NCBI GenBank assembly: GCA_030710515.1
Contig: JALBCR010002619.1
Span: 112,659-176,658 of the forward strand
Source of the DNA: Abscondita cerata
Lineage: Eukaryota; Arthropoda; Insecta; Coleoptera; Lampyridae
DNA length: 64,000 bases
Reading direction: 5' to 3'
Positions 1 to 11,878 of this stretch are shown in pieces (the first letter of the stretch is position 1; each line of letters begins with the position of its first letter). Below the pieces are notes generated by a model. That model searched no databases. It saw nothing but the letters and a program-made list of their open reading frames with translations, and was not told where the DNA came from. The translations under genes were made by a program, and so were the position numbers.

Positions 1-1395
1 ATTTAGATTTAGGGTATATGACGATCAAACTGTGCGACACAAAATTTTATGGTAAGTACTTGAGATAGAATTCAACGTAGCGTTTAGCAAATTTGCGGTA
101 TAATTGAACAGCTCTTTCCAATAATTGCGTTAGGTATATAGTGAAATGAGAAGTGCCACTTCAATATTGGTAAATACCAATTTGTTTATTAATTTGCAGT
201 CAGAAACATTTGAGGACCCCCTAATTCCAGGACGACAGAAAAAACGCCCGAAAAGTATTTAAATGCTAATTCATTGCTTGAAACTTTAGCTACTTTTTAT
301 TACAAACTTTCTGTCATTGCTTAGATGTTTTTGCAAGTCAAAATAAAAATAATAATTATTTTTTAAATAAATTAGACTTACTACGTATAAGTAATACACC
401 TGTGGATTCTTTACATTGCGAATGCATTTAAAGAAGGCAAGGTAATTTGTTATCGAACGGGAGCCGCATTGCGACAGGTCAAGGGTAAATTTAAATAAAA
501 GCAAGGAAAGAGGAAAAAGCTGTAACCTTTTAATCATTTTTAAAATGAAATTTCATTATCAGGTGTTTAATAGTATTTTATAGCAATGTGTATTTTGGAC
601 TTCCATTTTCCAGATAACATGTTTTGTTGTTTTTATAAAGAGCATCGGCCCAACCCTGTTGTTAATTTAAAAAAAAAAATTTTATTTTATAATATAACAA
701 GTAAAATGTTTAGCTTGGAAAATCAGTAACAAAAATAAAACAAATAACAAAAGTATTTTGCTTAGGGTGGTTTTCTACCTAATTCAAACTTTAATTATAA
801 TATTTGTTATATTACTATGTAATTATTAGATTTGTTTATGGATCAAAGGCGTTCAGGGTGGAGGGTGAAATCAGAAGAGGGCTCTAAGCTCAAAATAATA
901 TTGTTTGACATATTAAACTGATGCGTATTTTAAAAACAATTAAATTTACAGAATCATGCGGTTGTAGAAAAAATAGTGTATGATATTCGTGTGATTCTAT
1001 TTTATTCATGAGGTACGGAACCTTCCGCAAACATCGCTGTTCACAAAATACCCCTACCGTGGATTATAACGGCTAATATTTCGGCCGACAAAGTTACTTT
1101 AGTGCAGATTACTTTTCGGATGTGCTAGTTTGGCACCAGCGACACTAGATGTCACAACATTTTATGGAAAATTAATTTTGTACTACTTTTAAACTCACTT
1201 TTAAAATCATTTAAAAAATGTTTGATTTGGAATTTGGACTGTCGTGAATATTTTCGATCGCTTAGATTACTACAAAATAAACTAATTTCGGGTCCAATAA
1301 TCCAATAATTTGGAGGTACATTAGAAATCTTACTGTCGCTCTCCATCATCAAAAACGCAAAAGCAAAAACAACACCAAAACACAGTTTTTCTAAA
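1..1395. other. AT-rich stretch, no gene recognised
   Basis: No open frame here resembles a protein family I know, and I see no RNA gene. The longest frames are AT-rich, use biased codons and sit between stops by chance. At 1079-1125 a short sequence (GACAAAGTTACTTTAGTGC and flank) is similar to 13638-13680, so part of this stretch may be a decayed dispersed repeat. Confidence 0.5.
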
Positions 1396-1695
1396 ATGTC
1401 AGACCCACAACAATTGAAAAAGCTGAAGGAAGCACTTTCATCACATATATTTCCTTGGGTAAAAGAGAAAATACCAAACGAACGGGCAAATCCCTTTATA
1501 TGTCCGATGTACAAAAAAAGTGAAGTGAAGTGAAGACTTGGATGTCTGTTATAAAATTCTAGGTCAAATAATTAGGAATACTGGGAGAATTACAATCAAG
1601 GTTTAGAAATAATAGAAGTACAACAGACCTGATATTCACTTAAAAGGTACTCCAAACTACGAGCTACGAATATAATCAGATTAATGTTTGTTTAC
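1396..1695 (+). pseudogene. Non-LTR retrotransposon reverse transcriptase fragment
   Basis: This is a short, broken piece of a LINE-type reverse transcriptase. An open segment 1396-1533 ends in ICPMYKKSE, which matches the 'ALICPIYKKGD' strand that opens the RT domain of R1/Jockey-like insect elements. After a stop and frame change, 1535-1583 reads LDVCYKILGQII, matching the 'NYRGISLLxxxYKIL' block. After a further +1 shift, 1584-1640 reads SRFRNNRSTTDLIFT, the 'GFRPGRSTTDQIFTL' block. A TAA follows at 1641, then a degenerate continuation to about 1695. The three blocks occur in the correct order and at roughly normal spacing. The NYRGIS segment is missing, and the palm catalytic motif (YxDD) is not present nearby. 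I infer a 5'- and 3'-truncated copy, certainly inactive. Identification rests on motif order, not on a database search. Confidence 0.7.
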
Positions 1696-1699
1696 AAAC

Positions 1700-3355
1700 T
1701 CTCCTTTAAACTATGTTGATTGCCAATCTTCCACAATATGTGCAACGGTTTCTGCAACTAAAATGTAAGTTTTTTCAGGATCATCAAAGATTTTGCGTTT
1801 TTCTTTATATAATTCCATTTTTACCTAAAATGTCACTTTGTTTTTCAATAAATGTGTATAATTTAATTACTGAATATACCACAAAAATTGAAGCACTAGT
1901 ACCATATAACAGTCGAATTTAGAATAATAGTTTTCAGTTCCAAAACGTACAAAACTTTGATAATATAATAATATAAAATTAATAAATCGCGTTCGTTGTA
2001 ATTTTTATTAATTTTGAGCTTATAAATAATATCCAATCTAATCCAAAATTTAATAGTATTTACTTTTTACGTACATATTTGAAAACTGAAATAATAGAGT
2101 ACCTAATTCAATGTTTCATACAATTTGTCGTTTACGATTGATGCCTAAAAATTATGTTTTTAAATAAAAATCTAGTCCCAATCTCAAAGCTACGGCAATT
2201 AGAAAATTGTTGCGATTTAACAAGGCTCCAAGATTGGCACAGGGAACACAGCTCAGCCAACGTCCCGAAGTCTTGCTTTGTCTGCAATCATTGAAAATGT
2301 TAATCCATTGATTATCTTCATAATGTTAAATTCGTCCCATGTTTTCTGGAACTGAGGAGTAATTGGAGTCCTGCCCGGGTTTGATGAGACCACATCGTCA
2401 AAGATTCTTCGTATCGACAGACTGAAAGTGTGGCTCCGTTAGAGAATTAGTCATCGTAGAGACCACAAGTTCATGAGTTGAGTGAACTGAAGAAAGGAAG
2501 GTAGAAAGGTAAATATCCTCAATCCTTCGAATTCCAATTCCACCACTACGAATAGGTAAAAAAACTAGTAGAACTTTATCAGGAGAAAATTTAAGATGAA
2601 GAATTGAAAGATGTCCTTAAATAATCTAATCAAATAAGTAAATTATCTCTTCAAATTAAATTAAAGGAGTAGTCCTAATTACGTATGTCAACTTCGTGAT
2701 TGCTAATGCATTCTTTAGCAGAATGAAAGTTGAATGTATATTCAATAATCCAAGATCCCTAATAAGTCTTGAAATCTCTTAATGTGTCTTCCTTCCTAAA
2801 AACTGTTCCTGTTGCCAAACGAACTAGAGTAAATCCTAACAAGACAGTTCTTCCTTCATCAAAGTAATGTCTGAACATATCTCATCAAAAGCAGCATGTA
2901 CAAGCACATCCGGACAGCCGCAGTAAAATAGTTCACAATAGCTTCAAAAACAATGAGTAAACAATATCCTAAATCCTAAAGCAGAATAGCATTGAGCTAC
3001 CTGGATCGCCTTGCTATACTCGACATTCTGAGTTAATGACTTCTTTACCAAAGAGGAGAAAAGAGTTTCATCCATAACACTGGTTATAAAAATGGAAAGT
3101 TTGAAGAAAGAAAATTTGGAGTATAAAAGTCCAGGAGCATGCACCTTCAACAATTGGATAGTATTATCAAAAGGATTCATTGTATTGTTAAAAAAACGAT
3201 TAAAACTTCATACTAAATGTAAGTACCTATAGATAAGTAACGTGCACCTTTGTTTTGAAGTCGCCATGACAGAAAGAAATGTGCAAGGCGGAACTATCAC
3301 TGTCAGGTGACGCGTGGAAAAATCACAAAAACTACTTCAATTCAGCATAAAAGAT
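1700..3355. other. No recognisable gene
   Basis: Mostly AT-rich non-coding sequence. The minus strand at 2944-3180 has a 78-codon open frame and the plus strand around 2180-2560 is slightly GC-richer. Neither shows a motif I recognise. A decayed mobile element is possible. Confidence 0.4.
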
Positions 3356-3357
3356 TG

Positions 3358-3632
3358 AAGGTGCGTTCTTTTTTCCGTATTTAATCTATCTCAGTTCAAC
3401 TCATCTACAGAAAAAACTCACTTTACCATTTAGTAAAAAAGAATCCCTTCCACTAACTGAGTCTAATCTCAACAACTTACCTACTTTCTGAGGTGGTGCA
3501 GTTGGGGTGAGGAGGAAGTAAAAATCTCACTTTATTTAAAGTGAGTCGTTGAAAAAAGAAAGCGCCCGGAACTGAGTCGCACTGAAATGAGCTGAGCTGA
3601 TCTGAGATTCGTGTATAAAAGAACGCAGCTTA
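3358..3632. mobile_element. MITE-like element with imperfect terminal inverted repeats
   Basis: The left end AGGTGCGTTCTTTT (3359 on) is repeated in inverted orientation at the right end as AAAAGAACGCAGCT (about 3618-3631). The similarity continues inward over an ATCTCAG/CTGAGAT block. The element is about 275 bp, has no coding capacity and contains an internal palindrome AATCTCACTTTATTTAAAGTGAG-like at 3524-3545. I cannot define a target duplication with certainty, so the superfamily is open. Confidence 0.55.
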
Positions 3633-3647
3633 AATTCTTGTCCGGCC

Positions 3648-3707
3648 TGTCACTGTTAACCTAAAATACATGTCAACTGTCACTGTTAACCTATAAAATA
3701 TATGACA
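3648..3707. repeat. Two-copy 30-bp tandem repeat
   Basis: TGTCACTGTTAACCTA starts at 3648 and again at 3678, giving two slightly diverged 30-bp units just outside the MITE at 3358-3632. Confidence 0.7.
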
Positions 3708-3709
3708 CA

Positions 3710-5821
3710 TCTTGTATATCTTCTGCTTCCATGTTAGTGTCGTACTTCTGTACTCTCTTTTTAGCAAACGAATAGCGTTACTCGTCTAGGTACTTATATT
3801 TAGTCCGAGATCAAGAGATAAAAAATTTATATCCTATTTTTCCGGCTTTATACAAGTTCGTTCGCCCGTTTAAGTTTAAAACTTTCACTTGAAATTTATA
3901 AACTTTAAAATTCCATGTCCACGTAAAAAGTATTGTTAAAAGTTATGTTTATCTTTTGCAAACTTTCTGTATCAAATTCAAAAAGGCATTTTGAATAAAT
4001 CTTATAGCTTCTTCTTCACTACATATATACTTTGTAACTTAAAGAAACGAATTTTTTTTCATCAAAATTGGGCCACATATTGTGTGGGTTATAACGTCAA
4101 TAAGCGACTTTCCATTACAAAATCGATTGTTGACGAAAAAATTGTTATAATAATATTTCTCAGTGCACGAACGTGTTGATTCATAATTTGATTTCATTTT
4201 CGGACTAAAATGCTAGAGATGTAAAAGCTTAACGTCAAATTTAAAATGGTACTGCATTTAATATTTTCACAAAAGATCAGTACTGCACACTAAATAATTC
4301 TAAAGCTCTAGGATTTTCGTTCAGAATTATTTCTTACTTGTTGATTATTCTTTGCATCGATTCGAATTCTGACTTTGCAACATAAATTTCTATTTAATCT
4401 GAACTTATTTAAATTTATTGAGAAATTTGCATATTGAAGGTGTTCTTTTTAGAGCCAAAGAACTAGGTTTAATTTTTAATGAAATGTAGGTAACCTAGGG
4501 CAGCTTTCGTTTCTAAAATTAAAATTAAATAAACATGCTTATATAAGAACACAGTCCAATATAAAGCTGAAAAACAGAAAATAATAATAATAATCAAAAT
4601 TGGTTCAACTTTTACTAGTTCCAGAGGTGACGTAGAAATCCCTATCCATCAAACTTGTTATAAAAAAAGTAATTGCAATTCAATAACAAGAAAGTAATCA
4701 TTTTCAATCAAGTATTTATCCTCGAATTAAATGTAAAAGCCTTTAAATAGAAAACAATGTCGACATGTCGGTGTTGGTTTGACTTTAATTAATCGTCAGT
4801 GTAGTTTTGAATATTTAAACCTCAATTTGTAAACGTTGTCGTCTGAATTCTCTAAGATTTGATTCTCAGCATTTCTAAAAACAAAATTAATGAGGATTAT
4901 TGTAGTCGGCCATGGTATTTGTTTTTCTCTACGATCTACGGTCAATTTTTAATCCAATTTTATTTCATCTAATAAACCTCACTTGGTGCTTTAAATTAAT
5001 TCCTTAGATATTACTTTTTCGTCTATCAGAAGCTTTTTAACAAATAAATAATAAAAAGTGAAAAATTTCAGGAAGCACATTTTTTTTTGTACATATGAGT
5101 GTTTCGTAACACAGAACAGTTTCAGGAAGAAAAGTAGTCTAAACGAAATTTACAACTTTTTTTTCAAAACATTTTTCATAACTATTGACATAAATAAGAA
5201 TTGTATGAATATCAAAACAGCGCAGTTGTCAATTTGAAACAATTTTTAGATTATCACTCACAAATTTAAAAGAAAGCGTATGGCGGAAAACTCGACATCG
5301 TTCCCATACTAACAAGTTTGTAAAAGCGTGTAGAAAGTATGCAACGACATAACACATTACCAAAAAACTTCTCTCCCACAACATTTTTGTATAATTTAAA
5401 GAAATGGTTAAATAAGGGTTACATAAAATCAGCGCAACTCGGTAATTAAACATCGGATCAAATAATTGTATAAACGAAAGTTGTGTGTAATTATATTAGC
5501 AACAACTTTTATTCCAAAAAAATGAGTATAAGTAATATTGTTCTAAATAATGTACATAAACAAAAAAGTGCTGCAGGTTAAATGCTCATTTGGTTATTCA
5601 GATTGTGTCCACAATCTAACCAAACTGGTATCATAAAAACATCTACGTTTCAAGTTTAATTTAAATTGAATATCGACATTATGGCAAAAATCTAATAAAA
5701 TTATCGCTGTTATAAAAAAATACCTAAATATAGCGTTTAATAAAAATTGAACCAGCGGATATGCCTTGATTAAATACTGCCGATCGGGTCAAAGTCCAAA
5801 AATGTTTGAATCCATCTTGGA
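3710..5821. other. No recognisable gene
   Basis: AT-rich sequence with only short chance open frames. The segment 5450-5505 (CGGATCAAATAATTG... then AAAGTTGTGTGTAATTA) resembles 55900-55933, so a dispersed repeat end lies here. Confidence 0.5.
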
Positions 5822-5887
5822 CTACTCTGGTGTCAGTGTTTTTTGAAATTCTAATCTCACGTTGAAATCTTCTGGAACTTCGGCGTG
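5822..5887 (-). CDS. Candidate terminal coding exon, product unknown
   Basis: On the minus strand a good 3' splice site (a pyrimidine-rich run ending TTTTTGTTTAG, AG at 5888-5889) is followed by 21 codons and a TAG stop at 5822-5824. The peptide, HAEVPEDFNVRLEFQKTLTP plus a final Glu, looks like ordinary protein rather than translated AT-rich noise, and its GC content is above the surroundings. It would be the last exon of a minus-strand gene whose upstream exons would lie at higher coordinates. A partly open minus-strand frame at 6150-6290 is a possible neighbour, but I cannot connect the two. No family is recognised. The alternative is a chance combination of an AG and a short frame. Confidence 0.3.
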   Translation of the reverse strand, partial: HAEVPEDFNVRLEFQKTLTPE

Positions 5888-5889
5888 CT

Positions 5890-6303
5890 AAACAAAAATA
5901 ACAACTGCAATTTTTCCAAGAATTGAGATATATTTACAATATGGTTTAGCAGATTATAATCTATATTCTCACCAATTAATTGACCCAAAAAGATTATTTC
6001 TCTTCAAATATAAGAGACATAGCCAAAAATAGAAATAGGCGATTACAGATTTTTTTAAAACTATAAGATATAGCTGTGATTTCAAAATGATACTCTAGTG
6101 CATTCATTATTGTCTAAAACTTTCCCAATTCATCGGCATCCTATGGACTCTTATATCGTTACCGATATAGGAATACTGCGAAGTCCCATTTTAGACGTAG
6201 TGTGTACAGAGTCTTTCATCGATGCGATGGAGTTCCCTCATGGTCACACCTTCAATACGATCTGTAATCTCATCCACGGATATCGTAAAATATTGGCGAA
6301 CAT
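5890..6303. other. Unassigned stretch with an 85-codon frame
   Basis: The segment 6120-6300 is less AT-rich than its flanks and is open on plus (frame from 6098) and partly on minus (reading ...DEITDRIEGVTMRELHRI). It abuts the inverted-repeat element that starts at 6304. It could be a decayed transposon coding region or a host exon. I recognise neither. Confidence 0.3.
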
Positions 6304-6656
6304 ACAGGGTGTCCCAAAAAAGCACGATAAACCAAACATACATTTTTTTTTATGAAACGATTAATTTTTTATTGTAGAATTAGGTTCTACTCATTTTTCT
6401 GAATAACAAACGTATACGGTGTTATACCTCTAAACCTGAGAGTTTTTGAGTTATTTGATTTTTTCGAAAAAAATTGACTGCTTTAGAAACCTCAATATTT
6501 CAGTTGATTGATGGTTAAGAGAAACGTCATTACGTAGTATCTTGGAAGATGTTATGTAATCAGATTCAAATTATAGTACTGAGTACCCATAATTGCTTTT
6601 CAAGAGAGATGATGTTTAGATGTCCAAAAAAATTTTTTTCAAATAGAACACCCTGT
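6304..6656. mobile_element. CAGGGTGT-ended MITE with TA target duplication
   Basis: The left terminus TA-CAGGGTGTCCC at 6302-6314 is mirrored by GAACACCCTG-TA at 6647-6658. The ends are inverted and flanked by TA on both sides, the hallmark of Tc1/mariner-superfamily insertions. The 353-bp interior has no coding capacity. Similar ends occur at 6964, 45305, 49994 and 59995, and resemble the TACAGGCTGTCC ends of the transposase-bearing element at 22998-25162, which suggests a related transposase could mobilise it. Confidence 0.65.
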
Positions 6657-6963
6657 ATATTTTAATTCCGTCGGATGCAAAATTTGTCTCTTTTCAATTT
6701 GGTGTAGGGTTTGGTATACCTAAAATTAGTGGTTTTTCAGAAAATCACAGTATTGTATCATTTGACACATTTTCAATATAACACTGACTCTGCAAAACAA
6801 TAGTATGCCATGATTTTGAAAATAAGAGTACTATATGGAATTTCAAAAAATATTGATTTTGCCAATAAACAATCGAATAACGCTTACACCCTTTGTTTAA
6901 ATCCATTACAAGCCTATATAATTTTAATCCTTAAGAAGTAAGAAATTCAAAATTGTAAAAATG

Positions 6964-7110
6964 TATAGGGTGTTTCATTTAAAACAACGGACTTAATATC
7001 ATTTCAGGTATAACCGGAAGTGATACTATGTTTAAAGTAATTTTGTTACAAAGAGCACTGCGGAAAACCTTTAAATATAAGTTTTCAAATTTCTATCTTT
7101 ATTAGTTTAG
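6964..7110 (+). repeat. Fragment of a CAGGGTGT-type element end
   Basis: TATAGGGTGTTTCATTTAAA at 6963 begins a stretch that continues ACCGGAAGTGA at 7012. The same CCGGAAGTGA motif recurs at 50252 near another such end. Only one end is visible, so it is truncated or nested. Confidence 0.4.
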
Positions 7111-7146
7111 ACGAGAGATTCCGATCCCGCACTAATCGTAAGGTAA

Positions 7147-9531
7147 CCTGAGGGAAGACGCCAAACTGGGGAAGATGCCAAACTAGTGTAACTTTTAAAA
7201 TATGTGCCAGATGGCGATAGTATGCTAATTGCCGCATAGTGTAGTTGTAATGGTCGTAGTGTTCAACGTAAATGTGCGATTAATCTGTAAATAATATAAA
7301 TTATAGCCAAAATATACATAATTACCAAGGTAAAATTATTTTTGAGCTACTTTATAGAGATAGTAACCACTTGTTAGCCCGAAATATTTGTAATAATGTG
7401 TTGCATATATAATTAAATGTAAGGTTATATACAATTCTACCGGCATGTGGAAATTTTCAGAGCGAAATTTAAATTAGTATTAGTATTACGTTCATTGGGT
7501 AAGATGCCATTTTACAATACTGTATTTTAACGTTTGTGCTAATTATTGTAGTGTGAGATAATGCCTAGAAAATATACTACAGTATCGAATAGCGCTGAAT
7601 GGACGGTAGATAATCTTCAGGCTGCTGCTGAACAGCTAAGGGACGGAAATAGATCTGCTAATTCAATTGCAAAAGAATTTCGGATTCCACTCCGAACTCT
7701 TTTGCGGCGAGTTGCTAAAGGAAATTTAGTAAAAGGATCGTTAGACCCATCATGCTATCTTGGCAAAGAAAATAAACAGGAATTGGTAAACTATATTCAA
7801 CGGCTAGAAAAGGCTGGATATGCTCCTAAATCAATACAAATTAGACATTTAGCATTTACTTTTGCGGAGCGTAACAACATCAAACATCGATTTAATAAAG
7901 AAAAAAAAAAGAAGCTGGCTACGATTGGTTTATTCAGTTTATGACACGGCACCCGAATTTATGACTACGAGCAGCTCAGGGCCGTTCGATCTCTGGGTAT
8001 GTGCCATAAAGAAGTTGATCCCTATTTTCAAATGCTCCTGAATGTCCTCACTAAATATGAATTTCTAAATGAACCACGAAAAATATTCAACATGGACGAA
8101 ACAGGTTTGCAGATCAACAATGAGCCTGGCAAAGTAATCGCAACCAAAAGTGCTAAAGACGTACACACTCTAACGAGTAACGAAAAGGGTGAAACAATCA
8201 GTCTAATAGCTTCTTGCAGTGCAGACGGGAATTTTTTACCACCGTTTGTAATTTTTCGAGGGAAAAATAAAAAGCGAGAGTATGAAGACAATTTACCACC
8301 TGGAAGTGCAGTTTGCATGTCACCAGACTCCGCTTATGTGAAAACACACATTTTTCTACAGTGGATAAGAGAACATTTTCTACCTAGGAAGAACCCCGGG
8401 CCTGTTCTCTTAATAGTGAACGGTCATTCCTCACATTGCAGTGATGTTAACGTACTAGATTTTCTTGCAGAAAATGAGATCATTTTATTATGCCTTCCAA
8501 GTCATACCACACACTAGTTACAGCCTTTAGACAGATCATTTTTTAAGCCCTTGAAATCGTATTGGAACACTGCGTGTTCTAACTGGATACGTAATCATCC
8601 CGGTCGAAAAATGACTAGACTTCAGTTTGGAGAATTACTTGGGTAAAGCAGCTACGAATCAAAACGAAGTATCGGGATTTGACGCCTGTGGCATATTTCC
8701 ATATAATCCAAACAGAGTTCCAGACTACGCATTTTCGGTGTCAGAGTTGCAAAATCAAGCACTAATTCCAGCACAGGAGCAGGGACCTGAAGCAGTAATG
8801 GGACCTGAAGAAATTGAGAAGAATGTCACGCTTGAGGAAAATCACACGCTAGAAACGGACGAGTTTGAGTTGATAGCGAATCGTCCTTCAACCTCATTTC
8901 AAGACATTGCACCAATCCCTGTGATAGCTGGCCCCTCGAAACCGAATGCTAGAAAACAACATGCCGAAATAATAACTTCCCCTGAAACGCGAGAAAAGAA
9001 GCGCCAAAAACTTAAAGAAAAACAAGAGAAACTTGCAAAGCACAAGCTGAAACGCAAAACGAAGGATACAGAAAAAGTCACGAAAACAAATGAAAAGAGG
9101 CGTAAGAAAGAAAAAGAAATTGATTTCAGTGATAAAAGCGATAGCGACATTGTTGAAAATTTGGTATCAGATCATAGTTCTGACAATATAGAAAGTGATA
9201 GCGACGATTATTGTGTTGTATGCAATGGTTACTATCATGCTAAAAAGGGGCCAAAAGTTGACTGGATACGTTGCACTGTTTGCAAGAAGTGGTTACACGA
9301 AACCTGCACAACGTATGCAAATAACTGTGTAAAATGTGCCAAGAAGTAGATTTTCTTGCATTTGGCATCTTACACCAAAGCCCGTGTGGGGTAAAGTTGG
9401 CACTCGCACTGGTCTAAGATGCTGAGCGCTTGCTGAACTGCATGCACACGTGTTATTCTTACATTGGCATCTTACCCCAGTTACTGAGAGATGACTGGGC
9501 ATTTTAACCCCACCTAGGTGGGGTAAGATGA
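7147..9531 (+). mobile_element. Pogo/Tigger-like DNA transposon, inactivated
   Basis: A roughly 2.4-kb element around the transposase pseudogene at 7561-9349. Both ends carry copies of one motif, consensus GGGGTAAGATGCCA. Plus-oriented copies lie near 7151, 7168, 7496, 9389 and 9519. Minus-oriented copies (TGGCATCTTACCCC) lie near 9361, 9463 and 9494. They form imperfect terminal and subterminal inverted repeats. The right end also contains an 18-bp perfect palindrome, ACCCCACCTAGGTGGGGT, at 9507-9524. The exact outer boundary is uncertain because several motif copies are nested, and I cannot name the TA duplication with confidence. Confidence 0.7.
7561..9349 (+). pseudogene. Pogo-like DDE transposase pseudogene
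   Basis: The protein is a CENP-B/JRK-type transposase. Residues 15-55 from the ATG at 7561 form a psq-like helix-turn-helix (AEQLRDGNRSANSIAKEF). A frameshift in an A-rich run near 7895-7915 ends the first frame. The reading resumes upstream of 7999 with the DDE domain: NMDETGL carries the first Asp at about 8091. The second block reads LIVNGHSSH at about 8412, where the usual Asp is Asn (GAC to AAC). TAG at 8515 replaces a codon just before LQPLD, which holds the third Asp. The C-terminal frame 8627-9349 has a long Lys/Glu-rich linker and ends in a zinc-binding module (CVVC, CTVCKKWLHETC, CVKC) of PHD-like spacing, as seen in insect relatives. With a frameshift, a stop and a mutated catalytic residue, it is dead. 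Confidence 0.85.
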
Positions 9532-9839
9532 CAAATGCCTTTTTTTTTATTTGTTTTTTTTTCCATTTTCAATGAAGACTTTAGAGCAGATGTAAGCTAC
9601 TATCTTATTTAGTATACCTTTAACTATGTTAAGTCTGTATTATTTGAATAAAATTCCTATCCGCTACTTATGAACGAATTTTTAAAAACCTTTGGTATCC
9701 TCCCCAAATTACCTTATAGGCGAAATAAATAAAATATGAAATTTCTGATTGACGATTTAGGACAATTCGGCCTCTAGGCGAGAATACGTAAATACTACAT
9801 TGTTTTACAAAGCACGATCACAATAGTTTCTGTTAATAA

Positions 9840-10170
9840 GTAGTTTCCCAAATTAATAATTGGGCCTTCCTCCTAGGGAGAAAATTATATTTAAAAAAAA
9901 GAAGTATAATAGTTATTTGTGAAACCCAGTGCAAAAAGTGCAACAAATATGCTTTTTGCACATGTTGCACACAACATTTTTTCTACGATCGAAAAAATAA
10001 GTAAAAAAACTTTTTACACTAGTGCAAAATAATAATTCACTTTTTGCACTAATAAATTGCTTCTTGCACTAATGCAAAAAAGTGGAAATTTTAGCACGGT
10101 AATTGCTGCAAAAAGTAGTCACTTTTTGCACGATCGTAGAAAAACTTATTTTATAAAAATACTTTTTCTC
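9840..10170. repeat. Hairpin-rich repeat with GTGCAAAAAG core
   Basis: The motif GTGCAAAAAG and its complement CTTTTTGCAC occur repeatedly between 9932 and 10133, giving several possible hairpins (for example 9932-9941 with 9954-9963). Flanking blocks TAGTTATTTGT (9908) and ACAACATTTTTTCTACGA (9971) also occur, with one change, at 38564 and 38691, and CGATCGTAG at 9986 is inverted at 10134. This is therefore a second, shorter member of the family at 38562-39580 with a different core. Confidence 0.55.
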
Positions 10171-10174
10171 TAGG

Positions 10175-11878
10175 TATGGGAAATAGTACAAATCGTATCA
10201 AATACTTGTTGCAGACTTCGCTACTATACGGCTCTTTCAAAATTTCAAAGTTGTGCTTGAATAGATGTTTTCTGCCATTTGTATTTTAATATACTAATCT
10301 AAATTTAATCATTACAATACACACTGTGCTACAACAAGGAAAGACTTATGTTGATAATAGTTTTCTAAACTTAAAAAACATATTTCAGTACCTACCTACT
10401 CTTTTAATTTCTTAAAAATTTTTTATTGCATTTGAATCTATAAAACTTACGGATGTGAATTGCCTCTTCAAAATTAGACACCATGTTCAACATGTTCAAC
10501 ATTTGACACCATGTTAAGGATACTAGAAATAAACGATGTCACAGTATCGACGTAATTTTAAAATTATACGTAATGTAAACCACAAATTATTATGTATAAT
10601 GAATCATATCAACACTGTTATTTAATAAACTTAATAATCTGAATGGGAAATTAATTTTCTTAGATAGGGAAGGATTTAAAAGAAGGAAAATAAATTCGAA
10701 AACGCCGAGATAAGTAAAAACATTTACTTAAATCTACATAAAAAACAGTTCAAGCAGTAGTATAGGTAAATACAATTTGAAATTTTTGTTTTAAAATTAA
10801 AATAATTCAAGATATTCTACAATACGAGACATGTCATTTACCGTATCTCGATACTTACCGAATAAAAAAATTTTAATTAACATTCCTGTAAAATTAAATT
10901 AGAAAAAAAATTATCAAAAAAAATGTGCAGTAAAAATAAGGCAACTTAAACTACCTACTATGTTTGATTAATCTTAGCAATCATAGAAAAGTAAATTATG
11001 AAACTGTTTACAACTTTTTGGCAAAAGTTGTTCAAATACAAAAGTTTCGTTTAAGATTGTTTTTGACATTACCCACTTCCAACAAATTTTGTTATATAAT
11101 CTCAAAACTAGAAACTTAACGTTAAAATAAATATAAATTTCTTAAAAAAGCTGGAGATAATTTGATCTCAAACATAAATTCTTTTTGACGCACTGAGCCA
11201 TTTCACAAAAGTTACAAGGCAGCAGAAGAATATTTAAAAATATTTCACCCAGTTAATGTATTACAAAACAAATTGCATATTTAGATCTATTAAAATAGTT
11301 ATTTACATTGGCGTGCGAAAAATTAAATTTAATAACGCGAAATAAATTTGAAATACGACGCGTTAGCGGAGTGATTTAAATTTATTAAGCGCTGTAAAAT
11401 AATTTAACGCACAAGATTTGTATTAAATTTTTTGGGGAGGAATTTTTAAATGGTAAAAATCTAAAAATTAACAAATATTTTGCTGTCAATTGTCAATATC
11501 GGTCATAAAGTGAACTGTAATTCAGAATACACAAGATGGCGCTAATCATTTACATGAAACTAAAAATAATCCAAATTAATTTATTTTTTACCATTTAACA
11601 GTAAAAAACATATTTTTGTTCTATAAAAAGATTTTTATTGACAAATGTACCTTAAGGGCGGAAGATTTGGGTAATTTTTACGCACGCTGTGCGTGCACTG
11701 TACGTAATCATGACGTTTCAAGGTTTGTAGTTTCAATGTTAATTTGATGTTTACAGGTCAGAAGGCCAAAAAGATATTTAGTTGGTACTTTCCTAAGGTA
11801 GTTTCTTCTTAAGTTAACATAATAACTGAACTGAAAATAATTTTAACGAGTTTTTGCGAAGTTCATATTAATCTAAGC
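10175..11878. other. No recognisable gene
   Basis: AT-rich sequence without a convincing coding frame. A short tandem ACCATGTTCAACATGTTCAAC occurs at 10482-10502. Confidence 0.5.

Noticed and set aside
1152..1514. 120-codon minus-strand frame
   Set aside because: Antisense to the reverse-transcriptase fragment on the plus strand.
4350..4380. tRNA T-arm-like GATTCGAATTC
   Set aside because: No acceptor, D-arm or anticodon arm can be built around it.
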